Counted from the first letter of the stretch, positions 1-9,937 are shown. The stretch is DNA of 64,000 nucleotides from Rhodoblastus sp963713695 (GCA_963713695.1 CAVQMU010000001.1:248001-312000); one strand, 5' to 3'. The notes: generated by a model not told the origin, from the sequence alone. Numbers and translations: made by a program.

Positions 1-991
1 CGTGCAGTCGAGCGAAGGCGTCTCGGAATTGGCGCTTAACGCACACGGCTTTCACGACGTCGATCACAGCCTCGAGAAAGCGCCCGGCGTTTTTCGGCTG
101 ATGGTGGTTGGCAATTCCTATTCCATGGCGACGCAGGTGTCGCGCGCCGAGGGGTTTGTCGCGAAACTGGGCGACGAGTTGCGGCAATGTCCGGCGCTGT
201 CAGGACGCGAGGTCGAAACAATCAATCTCGGCGTCGAAGGCTACACGATTCACCAGCAATATCTGATGTTCCGCGATTATGGCCTATCGCTGTCGCCGGA
301 TTTTGTGCTTCTGCAAACCAATAGTTTCGTCGTTCCGGGCGATCTCGACCCGCTGAAAAACCTGTCGCCGCGGCTGGTGAGAGGGACGGACGGAAAGATC
401 GCGGTCAATTATTCGTACATGCAGACGCCCGCGTTCCGGCAAAAGTCCTCGACCGGCGCGATGCTGTTGCTGGCCGCGAGCGACAAGAGCCGCCTGCTGC
501 AATATTTTCTGCAATATCGCCGCATCAGCGCGCAGATCGCGGCCAAGGGGAACGCGACGGAAAAGCCGAATGCGAAGGAAGACGCCGCCGCAACCGATGC
601 GGCGGCATATGAAAGCTACCGGCAAGGACGCGATCTCGCCTTCCATGAACTCGCCGATCTCGTGCGCGAAAAAGACATTCCCTTCGCCGTGACGGTCATT
701 CCCAACGCCGACGCCGGCAGCGACCTGCCTTTCGAACCCGAGCCCTTGCGGCGGGAATGGGCGGAGCTCGCCGCAAGCGTCAAGGCGCCATTTCTTGACG
801 TCGAGGAGGAAGCCCGGGCGCAGGTGCGCTCCAACGGCGCCTATCTGCACGGTTTTGGCGCCGAAGCGGGATCAGGCCACTTGAATCGCGCCGGCAACGC
901 GTTCTTCGGCAAGGCGCTCGCCGCCCGCGTTTGCAAACTTCTCGGCGAGCGGCAGACCACGGCCCTGACGTGGCCGTTGCGCCTGCAATGA
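1..991 (+). CDS. SGNH/GDSL-type hydrolase-like protein, 5' end cut by window
   Basis: About 330 residues are visible, and the frame is open to the left edge, so the true start lies outside the window. Near residue 37 a GNSYS motif stands where SGNH hydrolases carry GDS, and near the C-terminus a GHLNRAGN motif supplies the expected catalytic His block. The middle contains VNLG-like text (INLGVEGYT) typical of block II. Such proteins deacetylate or deacylate surface polysaccharides, or are inactive scaffolds of that fold. The stop overlaps the next start as ATGA, so it is translationally coupled to the O-antigen ligase-like gene, which supports a role in exopolysaccharide or O-antigen modification. 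The substrate is unknown. Confidence 0.7.
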   Translation, partial: VQSSEGVSELALNAHGFHDVDHSLEKAPGVFRLMVVGNSYSMATQVSRAEGFVAKLGDELRQCPALSGREVETINLGVEGYTIHQQYLMFRDYGLSLSPDFVLLQTNSFVVPGDLDPLKNLSPRLVRGTDGKIAVNYSYMQTPAFRQKSSTGAMLLLAASDKSRLLQYFLQYRRISAQIAAKGNATEKPNAKEDAAATDAAAYESYRQGRDLAFHELADLVREKDIPFAVTVIPNADAGSDLPFEPEPLRREWAELAASVKAPFLDVEEEARAQVRSNGAYLHGFGAEAGSGHLNRAGNAFFGKALAARVCKLLGERQTTALTWPLRLQ

Positions 992-2362
992 CAATCGCAC
1001 AGCTCTCCCCGAGGCTGGCGTCGCCGGCTCCTCCCGCCACAAGGCCGCGGCCGACACATCTCGCCGCGGCGATGTTTCACCCGGACTCCGGCTGGATCGG
1101 CCCCGCTCACCAGGCGCTTCTCTATGGATTTCTGGAATTCACTTTCGTCGGCCTGACGCCATTCAGCGAAACATCGGTCGCAGAACGCGTCAGTGGCAGC
1201 GCGTGGGTGCAACTGGCGTCCCTGTTGCTGTTCGGCCTGTCGTTGTTCCTGATCGCGGCGCGGTGGGACGCCACGCTGAAGTGCCTGCGCGCAAACTGGA
1301 AACTGTTTTTCGTCCTGGGCGTCTCGGTCCTCAGCGTCTTATGGTCCGACTATCCCGACCTGACCATTCGACGCGCCTTTCTTTTCGTCTGCATGAGCTC
1401 CTGCGCGCTGGGCGTCTCGGTCAGCGTCGACGACCTGCGTCGTTTTCACACGCGCCTTTTCGGCTTCATGACCGTGGTGATCCTGCTCAATCTGGCGCTT
1501 ACCGCGCTATGGCCGGAACAGGCGATCTCCGACATCGGCGTCAAGGGACTCTACACGCAGAAGAACGTCGCGGGCATGGTGGGGTTGATCGCGGTCATCG
1601 TGGCCGCGACCTGGACCGTGGGCTGCCGAAGCCGGCTCGGGCGGCTGGTCGGCTGCTGCAGCGGCGCGCTCGCTTTATTTTTTCTGGTCATCACGCAAAG
1701 CAAGACCTCCGCCGGACTGCTGGCGCTGACTCTCGGCGTGGGCTTCCTGTTCTTTCTTGCGCAAAAGTTCGGACCGCGTTTCGCGCTGTTGACGCTCGCC
1801 GGTTGCGCCATCCTGATCGCCGCGCTGGTCGGGGTTTTGATTTACGACGATTTCGAGTTCCAGCAGGTTCTCACGACTTTCTTCTCCGATCCGACCTTCA
1901 CCGGCCGCGACGAGCTCTGGGCCTTCGCCTATCGATCGGCGATGAAGCGCGAATGGCTCGGCTACGGCTACGGGGCCTTCTGGGACGTCGGCGCCATCAA
2001 TGATCCGCTCGCCAAGCTGGAGCCCGGCACGTGGCTTGGCGACGTCGATGTCGGCGAGATCAACCAGGCGCATAACGGTTATCTCGAACTGTGGCTGCAT
2101 ATCGGCCTGCCGGCGATGCTCTGCGCCGTGGGCGCCGTCATCACCGGCATAGGCGCGGCGACGCGCAAGGCAATCGAAATCGCACGTCGCCCCTGCGCGG
2201 CCCGCCTATGCCTTGTTCGCCCTCATCCTGTTCATTTATCTGCTGCACAATGCGACGGAAGCGAGCCTTTTCATGCGGAACAATCCGTTCAGCAACATCG
2301 CCTCCCTGTTTATCCTGCTGGCCAGCCGGAATTTTTCCGCGCAATCGATGAAAAAGACATGA
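988..2362 (+). CDS. O-antigen ligase / Wzy-like polymerase family membrane protein (apparent frameshift near 2190)
   Basis: The start is the ATG overlapping the previous stop. The product has about ten hydrophobic segments, a long loop with TFTGRDELW, and the HNGYLELWLHIGLP motif of the Wzy_C/O-antigen ligase family, which transfers or polymerises undecaprenyl-linked glycans at the periplasmic face. The frame breaks around 2185-2200: the last C-terminal membrane segment (AYALFALILFIYLLHN, then NNPFSNIASLFILLASRN) continues one frame later to TGA at 2360-2362, which overlaps the ATG of the next gene. Removing one base gives a 457-residue protein, normal for the family. Without that correction the upstream frame reads straight into the GT2 gene and looks like an 800-residue fusion, which I do not believe. 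Sequencing error is likelier than decay. Confidence 0.75.
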
Positions 2363-3333
2363 CGCAGAACGCCGCTCCCGATCTTGCCGCGCCAGACTTG
2401 GCCATCGTCGTATGCACCTTCAAGCGCAACGAACTGTTGCGCCAGCTTCTCGCCAGCTTGAAAGCGCAGCGGGCGCCCGAGGGGTTTCGGGCCTGCGTCT
2501 ATATTGTCGACAACAGCGACGAGGGGTTGGCGCGTCTGGTCGTCGAGGAAGAGGCGGGGGGGTATCCCCTGCCGCTGCGCTGGATCGAAGCGCATCCGGC
2601 CAATCTGTCGGTGGCGCGCAACGCCGGCGCACGCGCCGGTTCCGAGGCGTTCGTCGCCTTTGTCGATGACGACCAGGTCCTTCAGCAAGGCTGGCTGGAG
2701 GCCGTGGCGCTGGCGACGCGCAACGAGGTCGCCGATGTCTGGCTCGGCCGGGTCATCGGCGATTTCGAAACCCCCGAGAAGGCGACGGCGGGCATCCGCG
2801 CGCTGTTCTCGCGCGAGATGGAAGAGGAGGCGGGCCACGAGCTGTTCGCCTTCGGGCCGCGCAAACCCGCGACCATCACGCTGGGCAGCGGCAATTCCGT
2901 TTTTCGCCGCGCCACGACGCTCACCGGAGAGCACATCTTCGATCTACGTTTCGGCAAGGGCGGCGGCGAGGATTTCGATCTTTACTGCCGGCTGCAACGG
3001 CGGGGAAAACGCTTTTTCTGGCTGCCGGAAGCGGCGGTTCTCGAAGTCGTGCCGGGATCGCGTTGCGAGCGCGCCTATCTGCGCCGCCGCTTTTTCGCCG
3101 GCGGCCAGGCTTTCGCCGCGGCGATCGCGCACAGCGACGCCAACCCAAGGCTGACGCGCTGGATCATTCGCGCCAAGGCCGCGGTCCAGGCGGGCCTACT
3201 CGCCTTTCGGGCGCCGGTCGCGCTGCTGTCCAACGAGGCGGCGCGCGCCGATTACGCCTTCAATTGGGCGGCCGTGCTGGGAAAACTGTCCTTCGGCGAA
3301 ATCTATCCGCTCTATCAGTCGAAGTCGAAGTAG
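2359..3333 (+). CDS. Glycosyltransferase family 2 protein
   Basis: A 324-residue GT-A fold enzyme. It begins MTQNAAP and quickly reaches the nucleotide-binding strand LAIVVCTFKRNELL. The VDDD metal/sugar-nucleotide motif (FVAFVDDDQ) sits near residue 100, preceded by the NLSVARNAGA signature. A GGEDFDLYCRLQRRG stretch is the acceptor-side ED motif. No membrane anchor is visible beyond a weak C-terminal hydrophobic patch, so it probably acts at the cytoplasmic membrane face, adding one sugar to a lipid-linked glycan. Its ATG overlaps the TGA of the O-antigen ligase-like gene, making a three-gene chain with ATGA junctions. Donor and acceptor cannot be told from sequence. Confidence 0.85.
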   Translation: MTQNAAPDLAAPDLAIVVCTFKRNELLRQLLASLKAQRAPEGFRACVYIVDNSDEGLARLVVEEEAGGYPLPLRWIEAHPANLSVARNAGARAGSEAFVAFVDDDQVLQQGWLEAVALATRNEVADVWLGRVIGDFETPEKATAGIRALFSREMEEEAGHELFAFGPRKPATITLGSGNSVFRRATTLTGEHIFDLRFGKGGGEDFDLYCRLQRRGKRFFWLPEAAVLEVVPGSRCERAYLRRRFFAGGQAFAAAIAHSDANPRLTRWIIRAKAAVQAGLLAFRAPVALLSNEAARADYAFNWAAVLGKLSFGEIYPLYQSKSK

Positions 3334-3349
3334 CTTTTCCGGCGACCTC

Positions 3350-4061
3350 TTACGGAATCGTCAGGGTCTGCTCGGGATAGATCAGATTCGGATTGCGGAT
3401 CTTCGTCGAATTTGCCTCGTAGATCTTCGGGTAGAGTTCCCCGCGGCCCAGCCTTTCACGGCTGATGCGCCAGAGCGTGTCTCCCCGCACGATCGTTGCG
3501 CTGCCGGTCGTCGCCTGCGGCGTCGCGCGGCTTTCGGCGGGAGCTGGAGTTCGCGGCGTTCGCGATCTTGCCTGACGGAGAAACCGAAAATGCCAGGACC
3601 TCGCTCTCCTGTGCTTCGGCTGCGCCGGGCGTGGTCGAGCTGCGCAATGACAATTTATGCTCACCCGGCGCCAGTCGAGGCGGCAATAATACGAATTCGC
3701 CTGTCGTCGGGTCGGCCTTCGTCTCCAGCAAGGTCTTTCCGCCATCCAGCAGCGCCACGCTGGCGCCTGGTTCGGTCCGGCCCGCAATGAGCGCGTCCCC
3801 CTCCGGCGTGACGCGGGCGACGTCGACGCGAGGCCCTGACATGGAAGAGGATGGCGGATTGGCGACGGGCGGCGATAGCTGCGGCGCTGGAGACAACGCC
3901 TGTTTCAAATCTCCGAGGGAGGCAGGGCTTTGCTGGGGTCGCTCGGTGGTCGGATAAAGCTGCGGCGCCCGCATCATCCACCAACCCGTCAAAGCCGTGG
4001 CGCAAATGAGCGCGCCGCCCGACGCCGTCACAGCGCCCCACAAGCCTGTTTTGCCGATCAT
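3350..4061 (-). CDS. LysM-domain periplasmic peptidoglycan-binding protein (apparent frameshift near 3545)
   Basis: The ATG at 4061 has a GGAGG at good spacing. The N-terminus has one membrane segment (about residues 7-27), followed by a Pro/Ser linker and a beta-sandwich-like domain (residues about 75-150, with VTPEGDALIAGRTEPGAS, as in bacterial Ig-like regions). The C-terminus is a LysM domain: VRGDTLWRISRERLG, then YPKIYEANSTKI and NLIYPEQTLTIP. The two halves lie in different frames and join around 3545, where skipping one base restores a 236-residue protein. LysM domains bind GlcNAc-containing peptidoglycan, and Ig-like plus LysM proteins of this layout are common in Rhizobiales. The gene lies downstream of the GT4 gene on the same strand. 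Confidence 0.75.
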
Positions 4062-4195
4062 CGCAACCTCCGGCAAGCCGTTTCCGCTATCAGGAATAAA
4101 AGCCGCTTGAGGGGAATTATGTTCCAGATGATTTGATCAGGCGAATCGAGCCAACGGCTGGGCCATGGCGAGGTTTGGCATGATGCTGGCGCCGA

Positions 4196-5461
4196 TCAGG
4201 CCTTGTCGGCGGCGATCGATCCGCGCGGGAGATGACGGACCGCAGTCGGACGCGATCCGGCCGACTGCGGCGGTCGCGCCGAGTCCAGCCAGTTTGCCAA
4301 TCGGGTCTCGATCGCCGGCCAAATGAAATATTCGGCCACGCGTTCTCTCGCGTTCGCGGCCAGGCGCGCGGAAAACTCCGGGTCGCGCTTGAGGCGCAAA
4401 ACGCCCTCGACGAATTCCGATGGCGTTTCGGCGAGCCAGACATCGACGCCATGCGTCAGCCCGAGGCCCTCGGCGCCGACGCCGGTGGTGATCACGGGCA
4501 GGCCCTGCGTCATTGCATCGAGCACCTTGATCTTGGTGCCGCCGCCATAGCGCAGCGGCGCAATCAGCATGTCGTAGTCGCCGGCGGCGGCGGCGAGATC
4601 GTCGACATAGCCACGAAACTGCATCGCCGCTCCGCCGCTGAAATTTTCGGGGGCGTTGGCGCCGATCACGTCCAGCGTAGCGCCAGGGGCGTCGCGCAAT
4701 AGCTCGGGCAGAATGTCCGCGGCCAGGAATTCGAGGGCGTCGACATTGGGCCCGTACGCCAGATTTCCCAGGAATAGCAGACGAGGATCGGGCCCGTGCG
4801 TCGGCTGAATCCTCTGCGCCTCGACCGGGAGGCCCGCGCCGTTCGGAACGACCAAGGCGTTGACGCAGCCGTGGCGCGCCAGGTAATCGCTATCTTCCAG
4901 CGAGCACACGACGATCGCAAAAAGCTTTCGCGTCCAGATTAATTCCAGGCGCCGAGAATACAGGTAGCGATAGGCTAGCTTCATTTTTTCGGGCGCGCTG
5001 CGGACAAGCGCCATCTGACGTCGGATCTTGATATGTTCGAGATCGTCGAGGTCGACAATGGTTTTGTAACCAAATTCGCCGCACAGCCGGCCGATATGCG
5101 GACGTTCGGCCCAGATCATGTCGAATCGGGCGGGATTCGCGCGCTCGATCGCACGGACATAGGGCATGAATCGGGCGATCTTGGAGGCTATTGGCGCGCC
5201 GCCGGCCCGATGCGCTGTTTTTGCGACGCAGAGCGCGCTGTCCCAGAAGCCGGCCGCGCGCTCGTCATCAATCCAGACGACGCGGGCAAAATCAGCTTCG
5301 ACCTGGCGGCAATCATCTGCGGAGGCCGGCCTTGGCGCGATCAAGGTGACATCGGCGATGCGCCGGCAAGCGGCGGTCAATCCCCTGATCCGGACGTTTT
5401 GCCCGCTGTTGATTGGCAGCGGCGCCCGGTCGATGATGAAGAGAAGTTTTTTACGCGCCAT
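4196..5461 (-). CDS. Glycosyltransferase family 4 (GT-B) protein
   Basis: A 421-residue product if started at MARKKLLF (5461); a longer frame exists upstream but adds only 15 unconvincing residues. The N-terminal Rossmann half begins LLFIIDRAPLPINSGQNVR, which carries the glycine/asparagine loop of GT-B enzymes that bind acceptors. The C-terminal half has LLFLGNLAYGPNVDAL and then PLRYGGGTKIKVLDAM with PVITTGVGAEGL, the donor-binding region that replaces the EX7E motif. Family members transfer sugars from nucleotide donors to lipid-linked or surface glycans. It is the first of a minus-strand group with the LysM gene downstream and DUF6492 and Gfo genes upstream, all consistent with surface polysaccharide assembly. 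Confidence 0.85.
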   Translation of the reverse strand: MARKKLLFIIDRAPLPINSGQNVRIRGLTAACRRIADVTLIAPRPASADDCRQVEADFARVVWIDDERAAGFWDSALCVAKTAHRAGGAPIASKIARFMPYVRAIERANPARFDMIWAERPHIGRLCGEFGYKTIVDLDDLEHIKIRRQMALVRSAPEKMKLAYRYLYSRRLELIWTRKLFAIVVCSLEDSDYLARHGCVNALVVPNGAGLPVEAQRIQPTHGPDPRLLFLGNLAYGPNVDALEFLAADILPELLRDAPGATLDVIGANAPENFSGGAAMQFRGYVDDLAAAAGDYDMLIAPLRYGGGTKIKVLDAMTQGLPVITTGVGAEGLGLTHGVDVWLAETPSEFVEGVLRLKRDPEFSARLAANARERVAEYFIWPAIETRLANWLDSARPPQSAGSRPTAVRHLPRGSIAADKA

Positions 5462-5719
5462 CGAACCGTTGCTCAAACCGACAAGCTTCATTATCGGGTG
5501 GCGCAAGGCGCAGGGTCAACGTTGTTTCAAAACTCAGTCTGGTATTTGTTCGTTAATCATTTATTTATTTGCATCGATTTTGCGCATCAAAAGCGGGATG
5601 ACAAGGTTCCGTATCCAGCATCGCAAGACGATGCAACATGATTTCAACAGCTTGCAGATGAATGTCATTTCGCTGTTGCAGAGCTCGGCGCCTCAGGTTT
5701 AACTTTATTGCGTTAAGCC

Positions 5720-6715
5720 TCAGGAGGCCTTGGCGCGGACGCCACGATCTGCGTCCGGAGCGGGCGAGGAATGCGTCCTGTCATCCTGTTTCGCCGCCTC
5801 CGCGGTCACGCGTTCGAGCAAGCTGCGCCTTGCGCCAAAACTCATCGTCATGGTCGACTGGATCAGGCAGGCGATGTGATGCGGTTGCAGGGCCTCGACA
5901 AATTTTGTCTCGTCTTCGGGACAAGCAGGTTCTTCCTCGACCGTCCAGATGCCGTGGACCTGCGATTTGTCCGCCCGGAAATGGCCGGCCGTTTCGATCC
6001 CGAGCGATTCGACGAACAGGCCGTAGAGCGTGTATTCGGAAAAATTCGGCGTGCGCGCCAGAATCTTGCGCCAGTCGGCGCCGCCAACCTCCTCGAGGCG
6101 CGCGATCATCCGGCGGACGACGGAACGGCGCCAGACGACGCAAATGTCGATGTAATCGCCGGCGTCGACGGAATTCAATTTCAAGCCGAGCAGGCGGCAT
6201 GCCGTTTCGCGCCAAAGCTGGTGGGTCGGCAGGTCGGATTTTTGCGGATGGCGATAAAAGCGCACTTTTCCGTCTGGCCGCGCCAGCATGTCCGCGGTCA
6301 GCGGCCGAATGAACACGCCGTCGCTGTCGACATGGACGATGATTTCGGTCGGACTGTTGGCGGCGGCCGATATTTTCATGATCTGCTGGGCAATCCAGCC
6401 GCGCACCGGCAGGCTGCAAGTCGACAGGTAAATATTGCGGCGCGGCAGGCGCAGAAAATTGCGCAGGCGCGGGTTGGGCATGGGCAGTTTCCACAACCAT
6501 CGCGGCATCAGATCGAACTCCAGGCCGATGCTGCGCCGGTCATTGGCCAAGGCCGAGAAGAGCGGCAAGTCGGGGGTCGGAACAAAAAGTCGATGGTTGA
6601 TGGCGGCGGGCGCAAAACGGTCGATGCTGTCGCAGAGCATCCGGCAGCAGTCGAAATCGCGGCTGAAGGAGAGGGTGATGATGCTCGCGTCGAGCGACTG
6701 CCCTTGTTGGCTCAT
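5720..6715 (-). CDS. DUF6492-like glycosyltransferase-fold protein
   Basis: A 331-residue protein starting MSQQGQSLDASIITLSFSRD. The ATG at 6715 overlaps the stop of the upstream oxidoreductase as ATGA, which decides the start over the alternative three codons earlier. The middle has IIVHVDSDGVFIRPLT, a DxD-type motif as in GT-A enzymes, and a later HQLWRETACRLLG and DYIDICVVWRR. This arrangement matches proteins of unknown function annotated DUF6492, which sit in polysaccharide clusters and are believed to be sugar transferases. No signal peptide or membrane segment is seen. The family assignment is from memory of the motif layout and is moderately secure; the activity is inferred. Confidence 0.6.
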   Translation of the reverse strand: MSQQGQSLDASIITLSFSRDFDCCRMLCDSIDRFAPAAINHRLFVPTPDLPLFSALANDRRSIGLEFDLMPRWLWKLPMPNPRLRNFLRLPRRNIYLSTCSLPVRGWIAQQIMKISAAANSPTEIIVHVDSDGVFIRPLTADMLARPDGKVRFYRHPQKSDLPTHQLWRETACRLLGLKLNSVDAGDYIDICVVWRRSVVRRMIARLEEVGGADWRKILARTPNFSEYTLYGLFVESLGIETAGHFRADKSQVHGIWTVEEEPACPEDETKFVEALQPHHIACLIQSTMTMSFGARRSLLERVTAEAAKQDDRTHSSPAPDADRGVRAKAS

Positions 6716-7869
6716 AGGGCCCACTCCATTGGCGCAATCGGGAGAAAGGTCGACTCGACCGGCGCCGGGCGGGGGAATCGTTCGGGGTGCTGCAGCATTT
6801 CGGTCACTTCGGCGATATGGACTGCGAAATCGGCGTCCAGCCGGCAGGGTCTGTTTTCCGCGATCGAGGCGGCAAGCTCCACCACGCCCCGCGGAAAGTC
6901 CATGGTCGGGCGGCCTCTTCCGCCGCGCATCGCCGGCTTGCGCGCCATCGGCAAGGATTTCCCGCTGCGGATGCCGCCAAAGCGGCGTTCGAGAAAGCGG
7001 GCGATCCGCCCCTGCGAGACCGGCGAAAATTTGACCGGAGCGGCGTAATTCCAGGGCTCGCTGATTTCAAGCGCGCCCTCCTCGCCAATGATCCGCAGCC
7101 TGTGGTCATATGGCGCCACGATGGAATTGGTGATCCGGGCCACCACGCCGCCGTCAAACTCCAGCAGGCCGCAGGAAAAATCGGGCGCGGGATGCGGCAG
7201 GGGCGGATCCGTTTTCTTGTCGGCGACGATCAGGGCGGAAAAGGAACAAACCCGCCTGACCGGCCCGAACATCGCGCAAAGCACGGTCAGAACGTAGCCG
7301 GCATGTTCGTAGGTGCAGCCGACCTCGAATTCGCCGCGCGCCGGCCAGGGACGGCCGCTTCGACTGATCCAGTTGCGATAATCGGTCTTGTGGATCATGC
7401 CGTCGTCGAGTTCGGCGTAGACGAGGCGCGGCGCTCCGATTTTTTTGGCGCGCACGGCGGCCCAAAGCGTCTGCGCGCTTTCGCCGAGAATATTGCAGGG
7501 CGCCGCGGCCAGGCGCAGGTTTTTTTCGGCCGCGAGGTCGCGCAGTTCGACCGCTTCGGCGCGCGACATGGCCAGCGGTTTTTCCGAATAAACATGTTTT
7601 CCGGCGCCCAGCGCCGCGCGCGTGACCGGCGCGTGATTTTCCGGATCGGTGGTGTTGATCAGAATTTTCACCGCGGGATCGGCGAGCGCCTCGTCGAGCG
7701 AGGCATAGGTCCGATCGCCCCAGAATTTATGATAGGCGGCGAGACGTTGGGGATTGCGATCGTAGACGCCCGTCAGGCGGAGGACGCTTTCGTGCATGGG
7801 CAGGCAAAAGCGATAGGAATCCGCAATATAGCCGCATCCGATTATCGCAACGCCGACAGGTTCGGCCAT
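6712..7869 (-). CDS. Gfo/Idh/MocA family NAD(P)-dependent oxidoreductase
   Basis: A 385-residue protein started at MAEPVGVAIIGCGYIA (7869); the longer frame to 7917 is not needed. The Rossmann fingerprint GCGYIA is at residues 9-14, and the family signature EKPLAM is near residue 97, where its Lys takes part in catalysis. The C-terminal half has the mixed beta-sheet substrate domain with EFEVGCTYEHAG. Members oxidise or reduce a ring hydroxyl of sugars, often of UDP-sugars in polysaccharide pathways. It is translationally coupled to the DUF6492 gene downstream by an ATGA overlap, so it probably prepares or edits a sugar for the same glycan. Confidence 0.85.
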   Translation of the reverse strand: MAEPVGVAIIGCGYIADSYRFCLPMHESVLRLTGVYDRNPQRLAAYHKFWGDRTYASLDEALADPAVKILINTTDPENHAPVTRAALGAGKHVYSEKPLAMSRAEAVELRDLAAEKNLRLAAAPCNILGESAQTLWAAVRAKKIGAPRLVYAELDDGMIHKTDYRNWISRSGRPWPARGEFEVGCTYEHAGYVLTVLCAMFGPVRRVCSFSALIVADKKTDPPLPHPAPDFSCGLLEFDGGVVARITNSIVAPYDHRLRIIGEEGALEISEPWNYAAPVKFSPVSQGRIARFLERRFGGIRSGKSLPMARKPAMRGGRGRPTMDFPRGVVELAASIAENRPCRLDADFAVHIAEVTEMLQHPERFPRPAPVESTFLPIAPMEWAL

Positions 7870-7981
7870 TTCGTCCCAGTCCTCGCGCCTAGAGAGGAAT
7901 CCCGGGTTGATGGCCAAATGACGGAATTGCCATCTACCCAGGAAATCCGGCGCAGATTAGGGCCTCGAACTTAATTGCAGG

Positions 7982-8518
7982 TTACGCCGACGTCTCTCCG
8001 CCGAAAGCGGCGCGCAGGCGGGAGAGCTGCGCCTCGACAGGGCTCGGCGACGGCGCGGCCAGCGGCGCATCGGGGTCAAGATAAAGCAGTTGGTCGAGAT
8101 GGATGATGCGCGCCTGCAGCCGCATGGATTCGATGACGAGATCGCGCAGGCGCTCGGGCAGCCTGGCGAAGGCCTCCGGCGATGCCGCGCTATCCTGGTA
8201 GGACAGCTTGACCTTGCGTTTCTCGCTGGCGGCCTGGTCGAGCGAAAGCTCGCCCTCGTTGACCGCCCGCTGCAGAAGAAGCCAGGAGGCAAGCTGCATC
8301 AGCCGTGTCGTCAGGCGCATGCTTTCGGCGGCATAGGCCAGGGATTCATTGCGCGCGAGCGCTTTCGCCTCGTCGCGCCCGGGCCCGTCGAGGTAGGAGG
8401 CGGCCTGCTCGACAAGCGACATGCCTTCCCGGAACATGGACTTGAACGCTTCCGACGCCGCGAGGCGCTCCGCGAAGGAAACGGGCGCCTGCCCCTCGTA
8501 ATTCACCAATTGAGCCAT
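7982..8518 (-). CDS. rcdA: RcdA-like regulator of CtrA degradation (DUF1465 family)
   Basis: A 178-residue helical protein beginning MAQLVNYEG, the usual start of the DUF1465 family; the open frame runs 25 codons further upstream, but that part has no family character. The body matches the family layout: FKSMFREGMSLVEQAASYLDGPGR, then RLTTRLMQLASWLLLQRAV and a C-terminal QARIIHLDQLLYLD. In Caulobacter, RcdA is an adaptor that helps ClpXP degrade the cell-cycle regulator CtrA. The neighbours support the assignment: DUF1192 lies upstream on the same strand and trcR is divergent from it. Confidence 0.8.
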   Translation of the reverse strand: MAQLVNYEGQAPVSFAERLAASEAFKSMFREGMSLVEQAASYLDGPGRDEAKALARNESLAYAAESMRLTTRLMQLASWLLLQRAVNEGELSLDQAASEKRKVKLSYQDSAASPEAFARLPERLRDLVIESMRLQARIIHLDQLLYLDPDAPLAAPSPSPVEAQLSRLRAAFGGETSA

Positions 8519-8815
8519 GCGCCACCCGAACAATACCGACCAAGCAACGCGAGCGATTGACTGTGCCGCGCCACCCTTCAAACATAACGTCAAACGCGCT
8601 TTGGCGCTCGTTTAATCTTATTTAACGTTAATTGCGCCGGGGCGGCGTTCTCGCGCCCTGGTCCAGCTTGAAAAACGCCGCTTTGCGGCGGCTCGTGCAA
8701 AGTTTTTCTGGCCAATGCGCCAGAGCGGAAGCGCCCCCCATTAACCCGCGAAAAGCCAAATTGCGGTTAAGGTAAACGCCAGCCCTGCAAACCGCTTTGT
8801 AATCATGACCTTGCG

Positions 8816-9019
8816 TCATGTTTTGAAGAAGGAGGCGGCGGCGGTCCGGGAGGCGTCCTTTTTCGACCTTGCGAGCTCCAGGCGCTCGATCTCGGTGCGC
8901 AGCAGCTCGATCCGCGCCGCGAGTTCGTCGACCGAAAGCGTGTCGAGCGGCTCGCCCAGGACGTGTTGGCTCGTCACAGGTTTTTTTGCCGCGAAAAATT
9001 CGTCTTCGTCCCTGCTCAT
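8816..9019 (-). CDS. DUF1192 family small protein
   Basis: A 67-residue acidic/helical protein starting MSRDEDEFFAAKK. The core LDTLSVDELAARIELLRTEIERLE is a predicted coiled coil with the SVDEL motif typical of DUF1192, and the C-terminus SRTAAASFFK is also conserved in the family. The function is unknown; in Hyphomicrobiales it is regularly found next to rcdA and trcR, as here. About 300 bases separate it from rcdA, without a detectable gene between them, so the two probably have their own promoters. Confidence 0.8.
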   Translation of the reverse strand: MSRDEDEFFAAKKPVTSQHVLGEPLDTLSVDELAARIELLRTEIERLELARSKKDASRTAAASFFKT

Positions 9020-9214
9020 CGACTGCATCCCCTTTCGCGCCCGTCAAGACAGCTCATTTTCAAGCACGGCATCAAAAAAATTGCCTTTTTATATGCTCCA
9101 ATCTATATTCAGCCCATTCCCGTCATGAATGGAAATTTGAGGCTGAGCCTCGGCCGGGCCGGAGCGTGCTGACGCGCGTCCGACGGCGAAGAGAAGAGAT
9201 TCGAGGAGAGAACG

Positions 9215-9934
9215 ATGAGCAACGCCCCGCTCATGCCCAAGGCCACCGCCATATGGCTGGTGGAAAATACCTCGCTGACTTTCGATCAGATCGCGGAATT
9301 CTGCAAATTGCATCCTCTCGAAGTCAAGGGCATCGCCGACGGCGAGGTCGGGGCCGGCATCCGCGGCCATGACCCGATCACGTCGGGACAGCTCACCCGC
9401 GAGGAGATCGAGAAGGGCGAGAAGAATTCCGAATATCAGCTCAAGCTTGCCGTCTCGAAAGTCCGGCTGCCCGAGCCCAAGCGCCATCGCGGCCCGCGCT
9501 ACACGCCCCTGTCGCGCCGCCAGGACCGTCCCAACGCCATTCTGTGGCTGGTGCGCAATCACCCGGAGCTGAAGGACGCGCAGATCATGCGCCTCGCCGG
9601 CACCACCAAGACCACGATCTCCGCCATCCGCGACCGCACCCACTGGAATTCGGCGGCGCTGAGCCCGATGGACCCGGTGACGCTCGGCCTTTGCTCGCAG
9701 ATCGACCTCGATTTCGAAGTGCAGCGTTCGGCCAAGGATCGCCCGGCCGTCGTCGAGGATACGAGCCCCACGCTGATCTCCGCGGATGAGACGACGCAGC
9801 CCTATTATTACGAGCCGACCTCGCATGAGGAAGTGTTCGGAACGGCGAAAAAGCCCCAGGCCGAAGAGGAAGAGGAGCCGATCGACGTCGATTCCGTCTT
9901 TTCCAAGCTCAAAGACCTCAAGACCAAGGAATAG
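9215..9934 (+). CDS. trcR: Cell-cycle transcriptional regulator TrcR (DUF1013)
   Basis: A 239-residue protein with a strong GAGGAG ribosome site before ATG 9215. The N-terminal half has PKATAIWLVENTSLTFDQIA, which is a helix-turn-helix-like segment. A second one follows at about residues 107-140 (PNAILWLVRNHPELKD, with RLAGTTKTTISAIRDRTHW). The acidic C-terminal tail (residues about 190-239) is EEEE-rich. The whole sequence matches the DUF1013 family, named TrcR in Alphaproteobacteria. It is divergent from DUF1192/rcdA and reads towards ruvC, only 3 bases upstream of it, so it may be co-transcribed with the ruv genes. Confidence 0.85.
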   Translation: MSNAPLMPKATAIWLVENTSLTFDQIAEFCKLHPLEVKGIADGEVGAGIRGHDPITSGQLTREEIEKGEKNSEYQLKLAVSKVRLPEPKRHRGPRYTPLSRRQDRPNAILWLVRNHPELKDAQIMRLAGTTKTTISAIRDRTHWNSAALSPMDPVTLGLCSQIDLDFEVQRSAKDRPAVVEDTSPTLISADETTQPYYYEPTSHEEVFGTAKKPQAEEEEEPIDVDSVFSKLKDLKTKE

Positions 9935-9937
9935 GCG

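Noticed and set aside
931..3333. An 800-residue frame that looks like an O-antigen ligase fused to a GT2 glycosyltransferase
   Set aside because: The ligase C-terminus and stop are found one frame later, and the GT2 has its own ATG overlapping that stop, so these are two genes with a frameshift.
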